Positions 48,891 to 60,492 of a stretch of 64,000 bases of DNA are shown here, piece after piece (within the stretch, counting starts at the first letter, position 1; every line of letters starts with the position of its first letter). The DNA comes from Saccharina japonica (lineage: Eukaryota; Sar; Phaeophyceae; Laminariales; Laminariaceae), in the NCBI GenBank assembly GCA_008828725.1, contig MEHQ01002976.1, forward strand, positions 333,095 to 397,094. Direction: 5' to 3'. Under the pieces are notes generated by a model. The model was given only the letters and a program-made list of their open reading frames with translations. It made no database searches and was not told where the DNA came from. A program made the position numbers and the translations under genes.

Positions 48891-50669
48891 TTGTCACAAC
48901 ATCTGTTCCAGGTTGCCGGCCGGATGTTGACTGAGCGACAGGATCCGACAACTTGAAATATTGATGGCGGGACTCACTCATTATGCGAAGAACAGCTCCA
49001 GGATCAGTGACCCACATCCGCACGCCTGATGCAGATGACCACATCGCATTGGGTCGCTGAAATGGGAAAACAGATAAATACAGTATACCTGTGACATTTT
49101 ATCAATTTAATATCAGTGTGCGCTGCTTCTTTAGTCGTGAAGAGTCGCAGTACGGAGCGCTGTTGTCCACTTCCTTCATACCATTTGTCCTTAAGCACCG
49201 TTATACTCCACCGCTGTGACAATGCCACGCTCACCGCTATACAAAAACCGACTTGAAACTCAGAAGTCGAGTCCCGACACATCCAACAGCCAGGAGAACC
49301 AAGGCCAGGCAAAGTGGGGGTAATTTCAAACACCATCGCCCTGCACTCAATCATATACGTCAATTCTCGTCACCTACACCAATTGGCATCGTACCTGTAT
49401 AATCTATGTCCATTGCGGTTGCCACGGGCCTGCCCATATGTAGGAACTGGCATGGTCTTCGCCACACGAACCCCTTCATTCGACCTTCTTCGGAACACAG
49501 ACTACCCGAAGTATTTGAACCTTGTAAAGGAGCATTTCACGCCGTAAAAACTCTGTCATCCATATACAACACCTGCTTCCATCCGTGTACTACAACAGTA
49601 GATGCCATTCAAGACGCAGTGCCCACAACCATCCGTGGATTTGGCGTGATATTAATTAACCAGGTTCACATCACGACATACATCGTGCCCGCCCTGTACC
49701 CGCCGAGTATGTGGAGCCGTTTTCTTGAGCAATCGATTGCCGCCAATCGCTTGGCCTTTCCGAACACTGCAAGCTCCCACTCTTAGACTTCCATTCCATT
49801 CTAGTCCCGAGTATCTTTTCAAAAGAGGACACACAAACACTACAGTACAGCGACAGCGTTGGGCTCAACGATGTAATTATGCGAATACGGGAAATCTTCA
49901 AGAGCCAAGTCCTAACCGCGACATCGTGCGGCATCAAGATAACTCGGGAATAGCGTCAACTTGCTCTGCAGCACGCTTAATTCCGCCCGCCGCCGTTTCG
50001 ATCAAATGACGTCCCGCAAAACATGAACATAGACGGCTGAGTAGCAACAGCCACGAGCATAGACGGCCGAGTAGCCAACAGCCACGAGAACTCCGAGAAC
50101 GACACTAGCAAGACTGACTTCGAAATGTACAATGTTGTACTTAGGAACGAATCTTGCGGCATCTCCGATCGATCTACACCTCACATGTCCGTTGTGGCTT
50201 AATCACCGCTGTTTTACAACATGTCGGCACAAGCTGCATATATATGCGTACGCTGGATCCCGTGTACGTCGCTTGAAGCGGCTGCCACGATTCGCAGAGA
50301 GCACGAGTACGCGTGATGAATGCATAGCGAAAAACTTGTCCACACATGTCCGACTCTCTCAGATAAAAGTACGCCAGGCTTGACAGTTTCCATACCGATG
50401 AGGGCCCGACGCGTGCGCCGTGATGGTGTATACTGCGCCTCCGAAGTGATACTTATTTCCGTTGAAGTTAAATCGCCGTTAGGTTAGGACAGTGTGATCT
50501 CTATATAAAAACAACGATCCATAGCACTCGCGTCCGCTTACTCCGTCCTCCCCAGAGCACCAATAAAAATTTACTGCCAAGCGTCGGTCACAGAACGCTA
50601 CAGGGTTATGCCGCACGCCCTGATCCAGTGGTATGGTGTACATTTTGATTCGGGATACTTGGCGAAAGA
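48891..50669 (-). repeat. 3' flank of gene C (duplicated flank, copy 4)
   Basis: Nearly identical to 43140-44827 up to about 50027, minus the solo LTR, then only anciently homologous. A 30-bp unit (CATAGACGGC...CCACGAG) is tandemly doubled at about 50029-50088. Confidence 0.7.
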
Positions 50670-53600
50670 TCACGATGAGCAGATGACATTGATGTAGGGG
50701 TGCTTGGTAGTGTCTTCGGTGTAGCCATTCGAGTAGAAGCGAAGATTGCGCCCGTCAGTGTCCTCATCAAGCACCTTCATCAGCAGGCCGTTGTTGTCCT
50801 TCGTCCCGTCCGCCCAGGCCTTCACAGCATCCGTGAACTTTCATTCGCAATAGCATAAGCACGCAGTTGGAGTGGTTATCAATCCCAGAGTGGCTTACGT
50901 CTTACCTCCGTGATGTTATAACGTATCATTCAATACGTCACCCAATTGTCGCTATCCATCCCAAGCGAATTGCGTGGGATTTAAACCGAGTGGTATCCCA
51001 TCCCCTCAAACCGCCCGCAATCACACAACACTGACACATCGAAATGTTTGGCGTTCACATACATGCATATCTCGCTGCATGCATGCTACAGGGCTAACGT
51101 CTGGGACGGTCGTGATTAGGGAGGCTGGTACACGAAACAATTGGGCGTTTGGGGACATGCTTGAGAAATAGGCCTGGGAGGTGTTGCGTTAATAGCCAGG
51201 ATATGTTTCAGCCGAAGGGTGCGTCTCGAATGCGCCACCGGGTCGCACAGACCATTGAAAAAGGTGGTTGCGGACGTCGTGCTGGGATATGATATGCTAC
51301 CGGAAGGATATACCTGTAAAGGTCGCTGATACGTACATATATGCATACGACGTGGTCGACGTCGCGTAATCATACTGGCGTTACAATCGCACAGGCCGAA
51401 ACACGAATAGGGGTTAAAAGTAGTTGAGATATGATGATCGTGTTTACCTACAGTACAACCAACTCTGCTTTTAACCATAGTGTGTATATCGTGCCACTGG
51501 TATAATGAAGAGTGACTCACAGCTATTTCTGTATTATAGTAGCTTTCAGCCGATGGGGTGACACGCTTAGAGCGCATCACACGGCAGGCGCTGCAGTTAG
51601 TCTTTGCCATCGAAGGCAATATTTCTTGGCCCGTTGAGCTCCTCAAGGAATACAAACTATCGGCTCAATATTGGTTTCAGTTTGTACTACTGTAGAATAT
51701 GTTTGTCTAGGTTTAGCGGATCGACATGCTGGTCGGGTTTTGGCGAACCAAGCTTGCTCGGGGTCATGTTTCCGGTTAGATATCGAGGTCCTCGTGGAGA
51801 GAGCTAAGGCAATCAGCAGCCAACTCTACCGGGACATGTTCCTTGGGTCAGATATTTATTCCTTACGTATCTGAAGAGCACGCTGAAACCCGGGCCATGG
51901 AGCGGTCGGAACGAAAGTACCCAATGCATATAGGGAAACAAGAGCTCGTGCGGGGAAACGAAACCGCGCCAATCAATGCCGTGCCCGACGAAGTTTGCGA
52001 TATCCACACACGGCGATGTTCAGCTCGGACGGTAGAACCCAAAACCTCAGGTGTACACCATGCGGGATACTCGGCACGTACACCATGCGTGATACTCGGC
52101 ACGACACCCGTCGAAACAACGTTCCACTCGAAACGTGAGCAGAAATATCTACCAAACTGCGCGGTATGACGAGAGGACTCGTATTACAAACTCCCAATCA
52201 AGTCACAACACACTATAAACCTAAACATTGAAAATATTGATATTTGTCTGACCCATCCCAGACTAACACAGATATGAACGCACGGTGTCGATGTACGGGA
52301 CGTAGCGTACCCCAACCGTCGATGATGGTGTGAGGTGGATATATCACTGATATGGAGGCTAAGCAAATGGGACCATGTGCAACGATTCATACCAAACATA
52401 TTCGATAGGGGTTAACAAATATGCTATATAAAGTCTATCACTATGACACGACACAAACCTGCATGAACGAGAGGAACTTGTATCAACTGTTGTGTACAGA
52501 CCGTATGTTTGTCCAGGTATGTCAGGCAAGGAATTCCTCGTACAAGGCATAACTGACACTGCTGGCATGCTCACAACGCATGGAGGCCGAGGCTACTTGG
52601 TCGGATGACTGAATCGACGAACCCGCGACGGACCAGCCACTCCGAACATACCTGACCCGTGACTTTCACAATTATTAAATGGCCTTGACCACCGAACTCC
52701 TTGCGCAAGACGTAACTGCAGCTGGTGTCAGGAGTACAACGTACCATTGGAGATTTCGCGATGGCGCAAATGCTGCGCGAACGAACACACGACTATCCAA
52801 CAACGCGTACTTGGTATGATATCTTGCTATCGTGCGGTATGCATCACAGGCTGTTTTCGTATCGTGTACGTAGAGCACTCGACCATCAACATAAACCTCG
52901 ACTTCAGTGTAGCTAATGCAATACGTATAATTCGTAAAACCTAAAGACGGCGATATCAAAACAACGTGCAAGGAGGCAAACACTACACTGCTTCCGCACG
53001 GAGTGGAGCAACAGCACAACCATTGCCCGCCTGTTCATTGGTGCAACGCGAACATTCGAAATACCTGCAGTTCTTGCTTGCGAGCATACTAAATGCCTCA
53101 TCAAAATATAGTACCTTGAACTCGATCCAGCGCAAAGTGGGGCTTGCAATAGGCATGGGCGTACTCGCGAGGAAGGTCTCTTCTGCATCAGATCCGTCGA
53201 GCACGAGCAAAGGAGAGCTCCAGTTGACACCATCCAGCCGTTGAGTCGTAGTAGCCTCCTCCTCCAGCCATGGCTGGTTGACGATATGCAGCTGAACGTC
53301 GCGGCTGAGGTAGGGTGATTGATCTTTCGTGTGCCACCTCGTCCTTTGTGTTTTGACGAAGTACACGTACATGTACGCGTCGATGATCTGGTCGTTGCAT
53401 TGGAGGCGGTGGTGAACAGGGTGGGCAAAAGCGAAAAGAGGGTATTGGCACAAGCAGGATTTTAATTAATGCTCTACCGCGTGGTACGCCGCCGGAGACC
53501 CCCCCCCGGAGGGCCCCCCGACGGGCGCCGGAGGAAAGTATTATGGACATATATTCGTATGTGCATGCATTGACTCAAAATGTTCGTCTCATTCGCTCGT

Positions 53601-54271
53601 CGTACCCTATACGAATATATACTATGCGTCAGGCAGACTGGATTGGCATGTCATGCAAAAACCGGAGAAAAAAGCACGGGCAGATGCTGCTGCAATAAAA
53701 TTGCATGGATACCATCAATGCATTAAAAAAACAACAACACGTCAGCGCGCGCAGGCCAGCTCCCGGGAGTACTTGAAGTATTGAAATCAATTGATTCGCC
53801 TCCTTATTACCGCAATTTCCCCCATTTTCACATGCAGCCTGCAGCGACTGGTCCTGCAGCGACTGGTCTTTGCTATCTGAGATACTATTTAAGTCAGAAA
53901 CGAACTATCCTGTTCGTTCGTTTCAGTGTTGGTTACTTCCTCCTTGCAAGGGCCGCCGGAGTCGAACAGTTTGATAATGTGTGCGTACATTCACTCAATT
54001 CTCACCGTGGGGCAGTCGGTACCAGTGGTGAAGTCTTCGAACTGCATCAAGGAACGCTTCAGTGGGAAGTCAGCCCTTTGCCCATGACGAGAAACTCCCA
54101 GCCGTTGTAGTTGCGCGACGAGCTCTCGAGCCAGACATCTTGAGCTTCTTGGACCACACAAGAGGACACGCCTTGTCCACGATACGTGCAGGCAGATCCA
54201 CCGGCAACGCTGCCGGTACCGAGGAACAACAGGCCGAGTAGGAGGAGCATTCTCGTGGTGGTTGTAGCCAT
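50670..54271 (-). pseudogene. Gene C: DNRLRE/CBM96-like family copy with a frameshift in exon 1
   Basis: Exons by homology are 54271-54006, 53387-53115 and 50837-50670 (stop TGA at 50672-50670). Splice sites look good: ACG|GTGAGA, ACCAG|ATC, AAG|GTACTA, GAAAG|TTC. Exon 1 is 266 bp where the others have 264 or 267. One base is missing shortly after the codons for MGKG (near 54060-54073), giving a stop at 54059-54061 and a 70-residue product that lacks most of the domain. Downstream of the lesion the frame resumes with PLKRSLMQFEDFTTGTDCPT, and exons 2 and 3 are fully open, so the lesion is recent or is a sequencing error. The signal peptide (about 25 residues, MATTTTRMLLLL start), Cys pair and QDVW/WEF residues are intact. 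Exon 3 begins Phe instead of Val. Nearest paralogue is gene B. Confidence 0.8.
53388..54005 (-). other. Intron 1 of gene C
   Basis: A 618-bp phase-0 intron, the shortest of the four first introns. It includes a G/C-rich block at about 53487-53532 (runs of C and G flanked by CCGCCGGAG and GCGCCGG) that could fold, also present in gene B intron 1, and a doubled CCTGCAGCGACTGGT near 53837-53866. Confidence 0.65.
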
Positions 54272-54580
54272 GGTGGCGTTGTTTGCTGTGCGCTTTACTA
54301 AACAAGCGTCCGAAGCGTAATCGTGTCTATTCCGAAAAAGCCTCGTGCGAGTGAGTTTCGAAGGGTTCGATGGAAAGCGTTGTGGCTGATTGTGTGGATT
54401 ATGGAGAGCGATCCCAGCACAAATTACGTTGGCGAAGGCCAAACACCAGACACCCTCTTTTCTCTGAACTCCGTGAGCTCGGCTTCATCGCCCACTGGAT
54501 GAAAGCAATTCAGTGACATGTACCCGGCCATCCGCGATGAATGTATGCGCTACTATCTACGGCGTTCTCTGAGTTCAGTC
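54272..54580 (-). promoter_or_regulatory. Conserved proximal promoter/5' UTR of gene C
   Basis: In gene orientation it shows ACTCAGAGAACGCCGTAG, GTAGCGCATA, GTCACTGAATT, CTCACGGAGTTCAGAG, CATCGAACCCTTCGAAA and AACAACGCCACC before ATG, as in gene B. Confidence 0.55.
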
Positions 54581-56530
54581 ATGTTATACACAGAACCTCG
54601 CGACAAACAACGGACAATGTTATCCACGCTAGTTATACTGAAAGTTCTTGTGTCTGACATGTGCCTTTTGGTCCAGGGCCCACCTCCTAAACAGGATTAC
54701 CCCGATATTTCCGTTTAGGAATCGACTTTGCCGACATTTAACAGCCGTTGTTCCTAATTGAGAAAGTCAAGAATGTTTTTTTTAATTGTAAGAGATGTAC
54801 TTCCCCTACAGTCATTTTTTTTCTCACCGTCAACATTTGTCAGTTATGACACCCGTCGATGACCACAACAACGAAATCGGCATCGGCAGTCTCAAGATAT
54901 CGAGGATGCCAGACAATCTGTATTTATGGGCGAGGGACCTCGCTCAAAATGCAAAATGCCTTAAATCCTTGATGTTTCAAGCCTGTCAAGGCCGATTTCA
55001 AAATTGTTTTCGTGGATCGATACCTACCATCGAGGAACATTTTTTCTAGGTCAAGTTTTGATCGTGAGCGATATTCAACTCTTGAAGAATAACAAAGTAC
55101 TAAAATTCATTTTTATTCTCATCGGAAAGGGAATTATCAATTAGCAAAATCGGCTGTTATTTGTTATGTAGCTGTCGTGTCGTATTTTGCCACATTTCAC
55201 AACTTTGACCTTACCCCGCGAACTTCCGCTCACGAACCGGAATCAATAAAACCTCAAAATGTCACTGACGTAGTCAGCGCTCTAGATGACCGGAGGACAG
55301 GTGAAGCCCCAACTGATCTAGTAAATGTTCGCACAGAACAACAGGCGGTCAAGAACGAGCAGATACTAATCTGTAGAGTGTCGGGCGTTGACTCGAAATC
55401 AATCGCAACACGGCGTGCTGGCTACTTTAATCCTGTAAGACACGTAGTGTTACAAGAGCCCCTCTTCCTTGCCGGCCAAACTCCAAACCGAAAATGGTCC
55501 GAAGAATGTGGCAAGGGCACATAGTACATTCAGCGAAAATGTGCCCGCGTTCGATGCGGGCTGCGAGTTAGAAAGTGGCATAATCGGCAGCTGTCAATTG
55601 GTGACTGACTAAGCTCTCCAAATAGATGGAGCTACCCGATACAGTCGTGATATCATGAGTGCCGGGCCATTTTGTGTCTGTATTCCTAGCTCGTAACCGT
55701 GTTCCGCGCGCAATTTGCGTCAAAAAAGAGTTTTCGGTTAGGTATGCAATTATTCACGCTTGGAGCTTTCGCAAGTCTTGGGTGGTATCGTTATCGTACC
55801 ATGCGGCGTCAAACTCTCTCGTCTCCAAGAGGAATGTATGAGGCATTCACCCGACGCAACGTTAGATGATCATCTCACCTGGCCATCGCCAGCGTTTTAT
55901 GACAATCTAACCAACGTATGTGTCACAAACAATAGCATCACCTGTCTCAGCCGAGAGATGGTCGAACACATGTGCTTGTCACTTCGTGTCACAATGGACA
56001 ACGAGTTTACCGCAAGTTATATTCCGAAGTTTCAATGACCGTGACTTTCAGAATACCGTATATATATATATACTTCGAAGTATATATATATGTGGGCCGT
56101 GCCGAACGGTCTGCGTACTTCCCTCGCACGAAAAATGCTCGAGGGTTCTTCTCGTCCGTCGCGTTGCCATCTCTGCAAGTCAAGGCAACTCCACCCATAA
56201 ATATATCCAGAACGCTCGTCCAGTCGCCAGTAGCTGACGATTCACGATGAGCTACAGTAGTTTACACGCTCCAATCTGTTCCTTCTTAAGCACTTTGCCA
56301 AATGTGGAAAGTCGAGTACGCCGCACGCCTTTCACTCCAATGAATGCCAGCCAGCCTGCTAGGTGTTTCATTTAGTGTTGGCAGTCTACGAAGTATGTGC
56401 AGGGCCAGTTTGGATTGGCAGCAGTCACACGTGCCAACACTAGTTGTGACTGGAAAACGACGGGATAACTTGTGTGGACTTCTCTATATAATTGCAACAG
56501 ATGCTCGTCTTGGAAATTTATGCTAGTAAT
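54581..56530. other. Spacer upstream of gene C
   Basis: Partly homologous, inverted, to 22991-24440. About 54720-55170 is A/T-rich and I find no counterpart for it on the gene B side. A perfect 30-bp palindrome lies at 56062-56091. No gene is supported; the 115-codon open frame at 55177-55524 is unrecognised. Confidence 0.5.
56062..56091. repeat. Perfect 30-bp AT-rich palindrome
   Basis: Arms of alternating AT meet at CTTCGAAG. Both arms pair over 15 bp without mismatch. It may extrude as a cruciform or be a microsatellite by-product. Confidence 0.8.
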
Positions 56531-59050
56531 AGGTACTTTCAGAATGTTTTCGGAAGGGTATTACCTATTTTGTGAAAGTGTAGGGCTATTAGGGATAGCA
56601 AACCAAGCGCCGCTTAGCACCTTGCTCCCGCTTGGTACCTCGACACCTCAGCTGGTTATATTTCACTTGTCACCCTTCTCCCCCCAAAAGGTGCAGAAAT
56701 TTGGTTAGTCCTCCTCAGGAGCCACTGGAGGCCCACCAGCCCGACTGATCCCAGGCACCCCACCGGCCGACTAGCAGCCACAACACGAAAAATATTCAAA
56801 AACGAAACCTACACTAACAAAACTAGTCGCATACCGTGTAACTCATAGGTACCGTAGGTGAAAACTAATAAGTGTCTTGTGATCAGAACGAATTTTTGAC
56901 CGTTTGGCGTAGTATCGTAGCCTTGTGGACACCTATCAAACGGGAGCAGATGTTTGCGGCATAACTATTAGTAGTTTTGCGAAGAATACTTCGTACTGAT
57001 TTTCGTATATGATCGTTCCAAGAACATTTTACTTCTTGTTGTGCAGTCAATTTGAGGCAGGTTGCATGATACCGTGGTAATATACACAGTCGTAGACGTG
57101 GTTGAGGTTTGGAACCAGCCGGCGGTGATGTGTTGTCATTGGCAGACTATGGGTGGTGTATGTGCTGCAAGCTTTGGACACTCTGGTTTTATTTAATATA
57201 CTGACCCGATTGTTTGTCGTATACAACAAGCGCTTCTCTCGCGATTGATTTGATATGTTGGTACATGGCGGCGGGCTGGTTTCGTGTATTGTTGGCTGGA
57301 AGTCGGCTTAGAAGTTGTGTCGGCACTGCAATGCGTTGGCGGGCCAGCCTAGTTTTTGCTCATGCGCGTTGCAGCTTGACGACAACAGCAGCACACAGTG
57401 ATCGGACATTGGTCAAGTTTGGGCTATAATTTCATTTTCAACACCAAAAAGAAAAAGAGCAATAGGTCTCTGTTTTGATCGCTCTCAACAGTCAAGCATC
57501 TTTTCATCATGGCAAAACCGCTCTCTCGCCAAAGCCCGGCATCTCTTCCTCGCCCACCAGCAACAGCCCCAGACGCCAGCTTCACACCTACCTGCCTCCA
57601 TGTTAATGCCGTTGCAAGCCGCTATATGCTTCAACACCAGACGATAGGGATCTCATGGCGATCGGCAACCGAGGACGGAGTCATTCCCAGTCCTTCGCCA
57701 TAGCTTTCTATTTGGTTTTAGGTCCGCCTACAGTTTACCGTACTATATACACGGCACTTAAGGTAACACACACGCTGGGGCGCGCGGTTCTGACATACCC
57801 GTTTCTCCAAAACAACGAGGGGGCACACGCATCGAGAATGTTGTCTAAGGAAGAGCTCGTTTGTCACGTGTCGGTAACCGCATTGGTCGACGTCCGCATC
57901 CTTTACATACATGTTGTCGATGTCACTAGCTTTATATTTCGATCGATGGAATGCGTCCAGTAGTACTGACGTTTCATCCTGCAGGATGTCTCCCGAAAAA
58001 CGTTAGGGAAATATGCAGTCACTGATAGTGTGAGGGGGTACCTCTTGGTCCGCTCGTTCGGTTCGGAATAACCTAATACTAACACGATGATAGCAGCACA
58101 GCTGCGTTTCTCGCTCGAGTTTGAGCCGTTTAGGGTCCAGTTTGAGGGCTATGTTCGGTTGGGTGTGGGGCAAAGGTTGGGTTGGGTCCACCGCGGTACC
58201 TTGGCTCCACAAGTAAGCTGTTCCTAGTCCACAAACAACGAACAGCCCGACCGCTGGAAGGTCTAGCCGGAGGCAGTTCATAGTTCAGGAGTATTCACCA
58301 GGTATGGTCTCATTTGTTTGTGAGTATATTTCCTGGCGCGCCGGGTGTTGTGGCACGTTCACAACTATGATGCCGATCGATATAGTAGACGCGTAAAAAT
58401 GAAACGTTGGCGTATTGTTACCGTTAACACTAACACTTGAACATCCAATTCTGGTTTTGGTTCACAGGGGTAAACATAGTCCGACACCACCTGCATATTT
58501 GTTTCGACACCTCCATGATGATCGTGTCCTGCTTGTGTTAAAACTTGAGATTTGTTTAATAACTCAAGTCAGTAACTATCCACGCCTACCACTACACATG
58601 TCTGGTCGACAACTCACCTTCGTCCGACCGAAAGGTGGTCGGTTATAACTCGTCGTCATCAATGCCTACTCTAACCCACTAACCCACCACCCTGATCCCA
58701 GATACCCCACCGGCCTTCGGCAGTCACGATATAATTCGCGAAAAAGGCATCAATTGCAAAAATAAAGTCGCATATAGCTGGATCTCGAACTGGCGATCGT
58801 TCAACCGAAACGAGGTCGGTGACATTCCTAGCGCCGTGTAGAGCAATGCCGCCAGCTCGCGGAATCGGAGAAATGTCGCATATATTTCCCAGTAGGTGTG
58901 AACTGCTCTCGCTGTTAGCTGTCGGTTGACACTATCAGAGCTTGCGGATACCTGATATTAGCTTTACTGCTGTGAACAACATCTCAACAAGCGAGTCGAA
59001 TATCCCAGTCGGGTTTCGTCGGTGTACACGACCCTACCGACCCACACTGT
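56530..59050 (-). repeat. Spacer-repeat copy 3 (between genes C and D, inverted)
   Basis: Reverse-complement homologue of 20188-22990 and 1-4440. Landmarks are the CCACCGGCCGACTAG block near 56762, CAGCCTAGTTTTTGC near 57345 and the CTTGCGGATACCTGATA block near 58942. It lacks the two foldback insertions of copy 1. About 240 bp present at the start of copy 2 are missing near 59050. Confidence 0.8.
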
Positions 59051-60215
59051 ACATTCTCCACCGGTCTGCCCGAAATATCCATTCACAGAGGTGTCTCGAA
59101 ATCTTGACGCTCGTCCTTATCACTCGAATCGTTGATGATTTTTGCCTTTTGACGACCGCGCAAGGTGTTCGTCAACCAGTAGGTATACATGTAGAGGATA
59201 CAACCAGTGTCTGTGTGCAGCGATGGCGTTGAATTCCGCACCCGTTTGTTATGGCCACTTCTGGGAGTTTGCATGCCGCAACGTAAATCTTTCTCTTCGC
59301 TGCCTCAATAATCACTCGTGCCGCATGAGGAACAACGCTCGACATCCGTGTGGGAGAGTAAATATTGTGTTGTGGGAGTGTGGCACGTAGTTGGACAGGT
59401 AAGAAGCGGCGCCTCTGATGATAGCCAACAGGTGAAACTGTGTCGTTATCGTCTGGGTTTATTCAGCTTCGTGCCCATCTCCGTATATATACCCTAATCG
59501 TTATTCGTTAAGTGAGCACATACCATGATCAGCCGTGAAAACAAGATCAACCACAACGGTAGAATACTCATCTTTACAACTTGTCGACACGGAGTGTTTC
59601 AATCTTCGCGCTGACTCAAACACGACGCGAACGGACAAAAGCTACGGTGGGGTCCTCGGGATATTGCTAGAGGTAACAACCGGGGTGCTTCAATCTTCGC
59701 GCTGACTCAAACACGACGCGAACGAAAACGAGCTACGGTAGGGTCCTAAGGGTATCGCTGGAGGTAACAATCGAGTACGTGCTACATTCAGCGCTGTTGA
59801 AACCCCGATTACAAATACAGTTGGGCACTTAGTGCCTTCTTGTTGGCCCTGATAAACGGGGTACTGACATATTGACGTCATATAGTATTTTATGCATTTG
59901 CTTTCGCAAGACTACAATGATATCGAAACAGCACCCATTTCGGTATAGGTACTGAACCAGTATAAACAAGGTCACCAAATGTGTTCCAGCCGGATTTGGA
60001 ATATATGGTGGCCACAGTTTCGTCCGAAGCGAAACGAGCAATGTCGTCAAGAAGAAGCGTAAGACGAATATGTCCGTGGGTACCAAGATACCGGGGATAT
60101 CGTTTGTTTACGAAGGTGTACCCTCCACAGGAATGAATCGCACAGTTCAGACATGCGTTACAGTAGATGAAATATGTTCTGATATTTTCGTGAGTTCATA
60201 CATATGAAATGACCG
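59051..60215. other. Spacer upstream of gene D
   Basis: Inverted homologue of about 18951-20165. Contains a private tandem duplication (59598-59780). No gene is supported. Confidence 0.6.
59598..59780 (+). repeat. Tandem duplication, 91-bp unit, upstream of gene D
   Basis: TTCAATCTTCGCGCTGACTC starts at 59598 and again at 59689, each followed by ACACGACGCGAACG, AGCTACGGT and GAGGTAACAA. The matching DNA upstream of gene A (about 19480-19620) has one unit. Confidence 0.8.
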
Positions 60216-60492
60216 CACTCAGCACGCGCGTTAGTAGCGCATATGTACCACGTGGATGGCCCGGTGGGCGTCACTGAATTCCTTATGGTTTGGTTGACGT
60301 ACAGCTCACAGAGTTCAGAGGGGAAATAGTGTTTTGTATTCCGGGCATCATCAACAGCCTTCGTCTTGGGTTCGCGCTCCACCGTCTGCCACAACACTTT
60401 GCACCGAACGCTTCGATACTCATTTACACCGGACTTCTTCTGAATACCCACACTTTCATTGTGCCCTAGCTTGTACAACGAACAACGTCATC
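60216..60492 (+). promoter_or_regulatory. Conserved proximal promoter/5' UTR of gene D
   Basis: ACTCAGCACGCGCGTTAGTA, GTCACTGAATT, CTCACAGAGTTCAGAG, GCCACAACACTTTGCACCG, CACACTTTCATTGTGC and GAACAACGTCATC before ATG. The CACACTTTCATTGTGC block is shared with gene A only. Confidence 0.55.

Noticed and set aside
55177..55524. 115-codon frame upstream of gene C
   Set aside because: Partly overlaps spacer sequence homologous to 24000-24120 on the gene B side, where no such frame exists. No recognisable domain.
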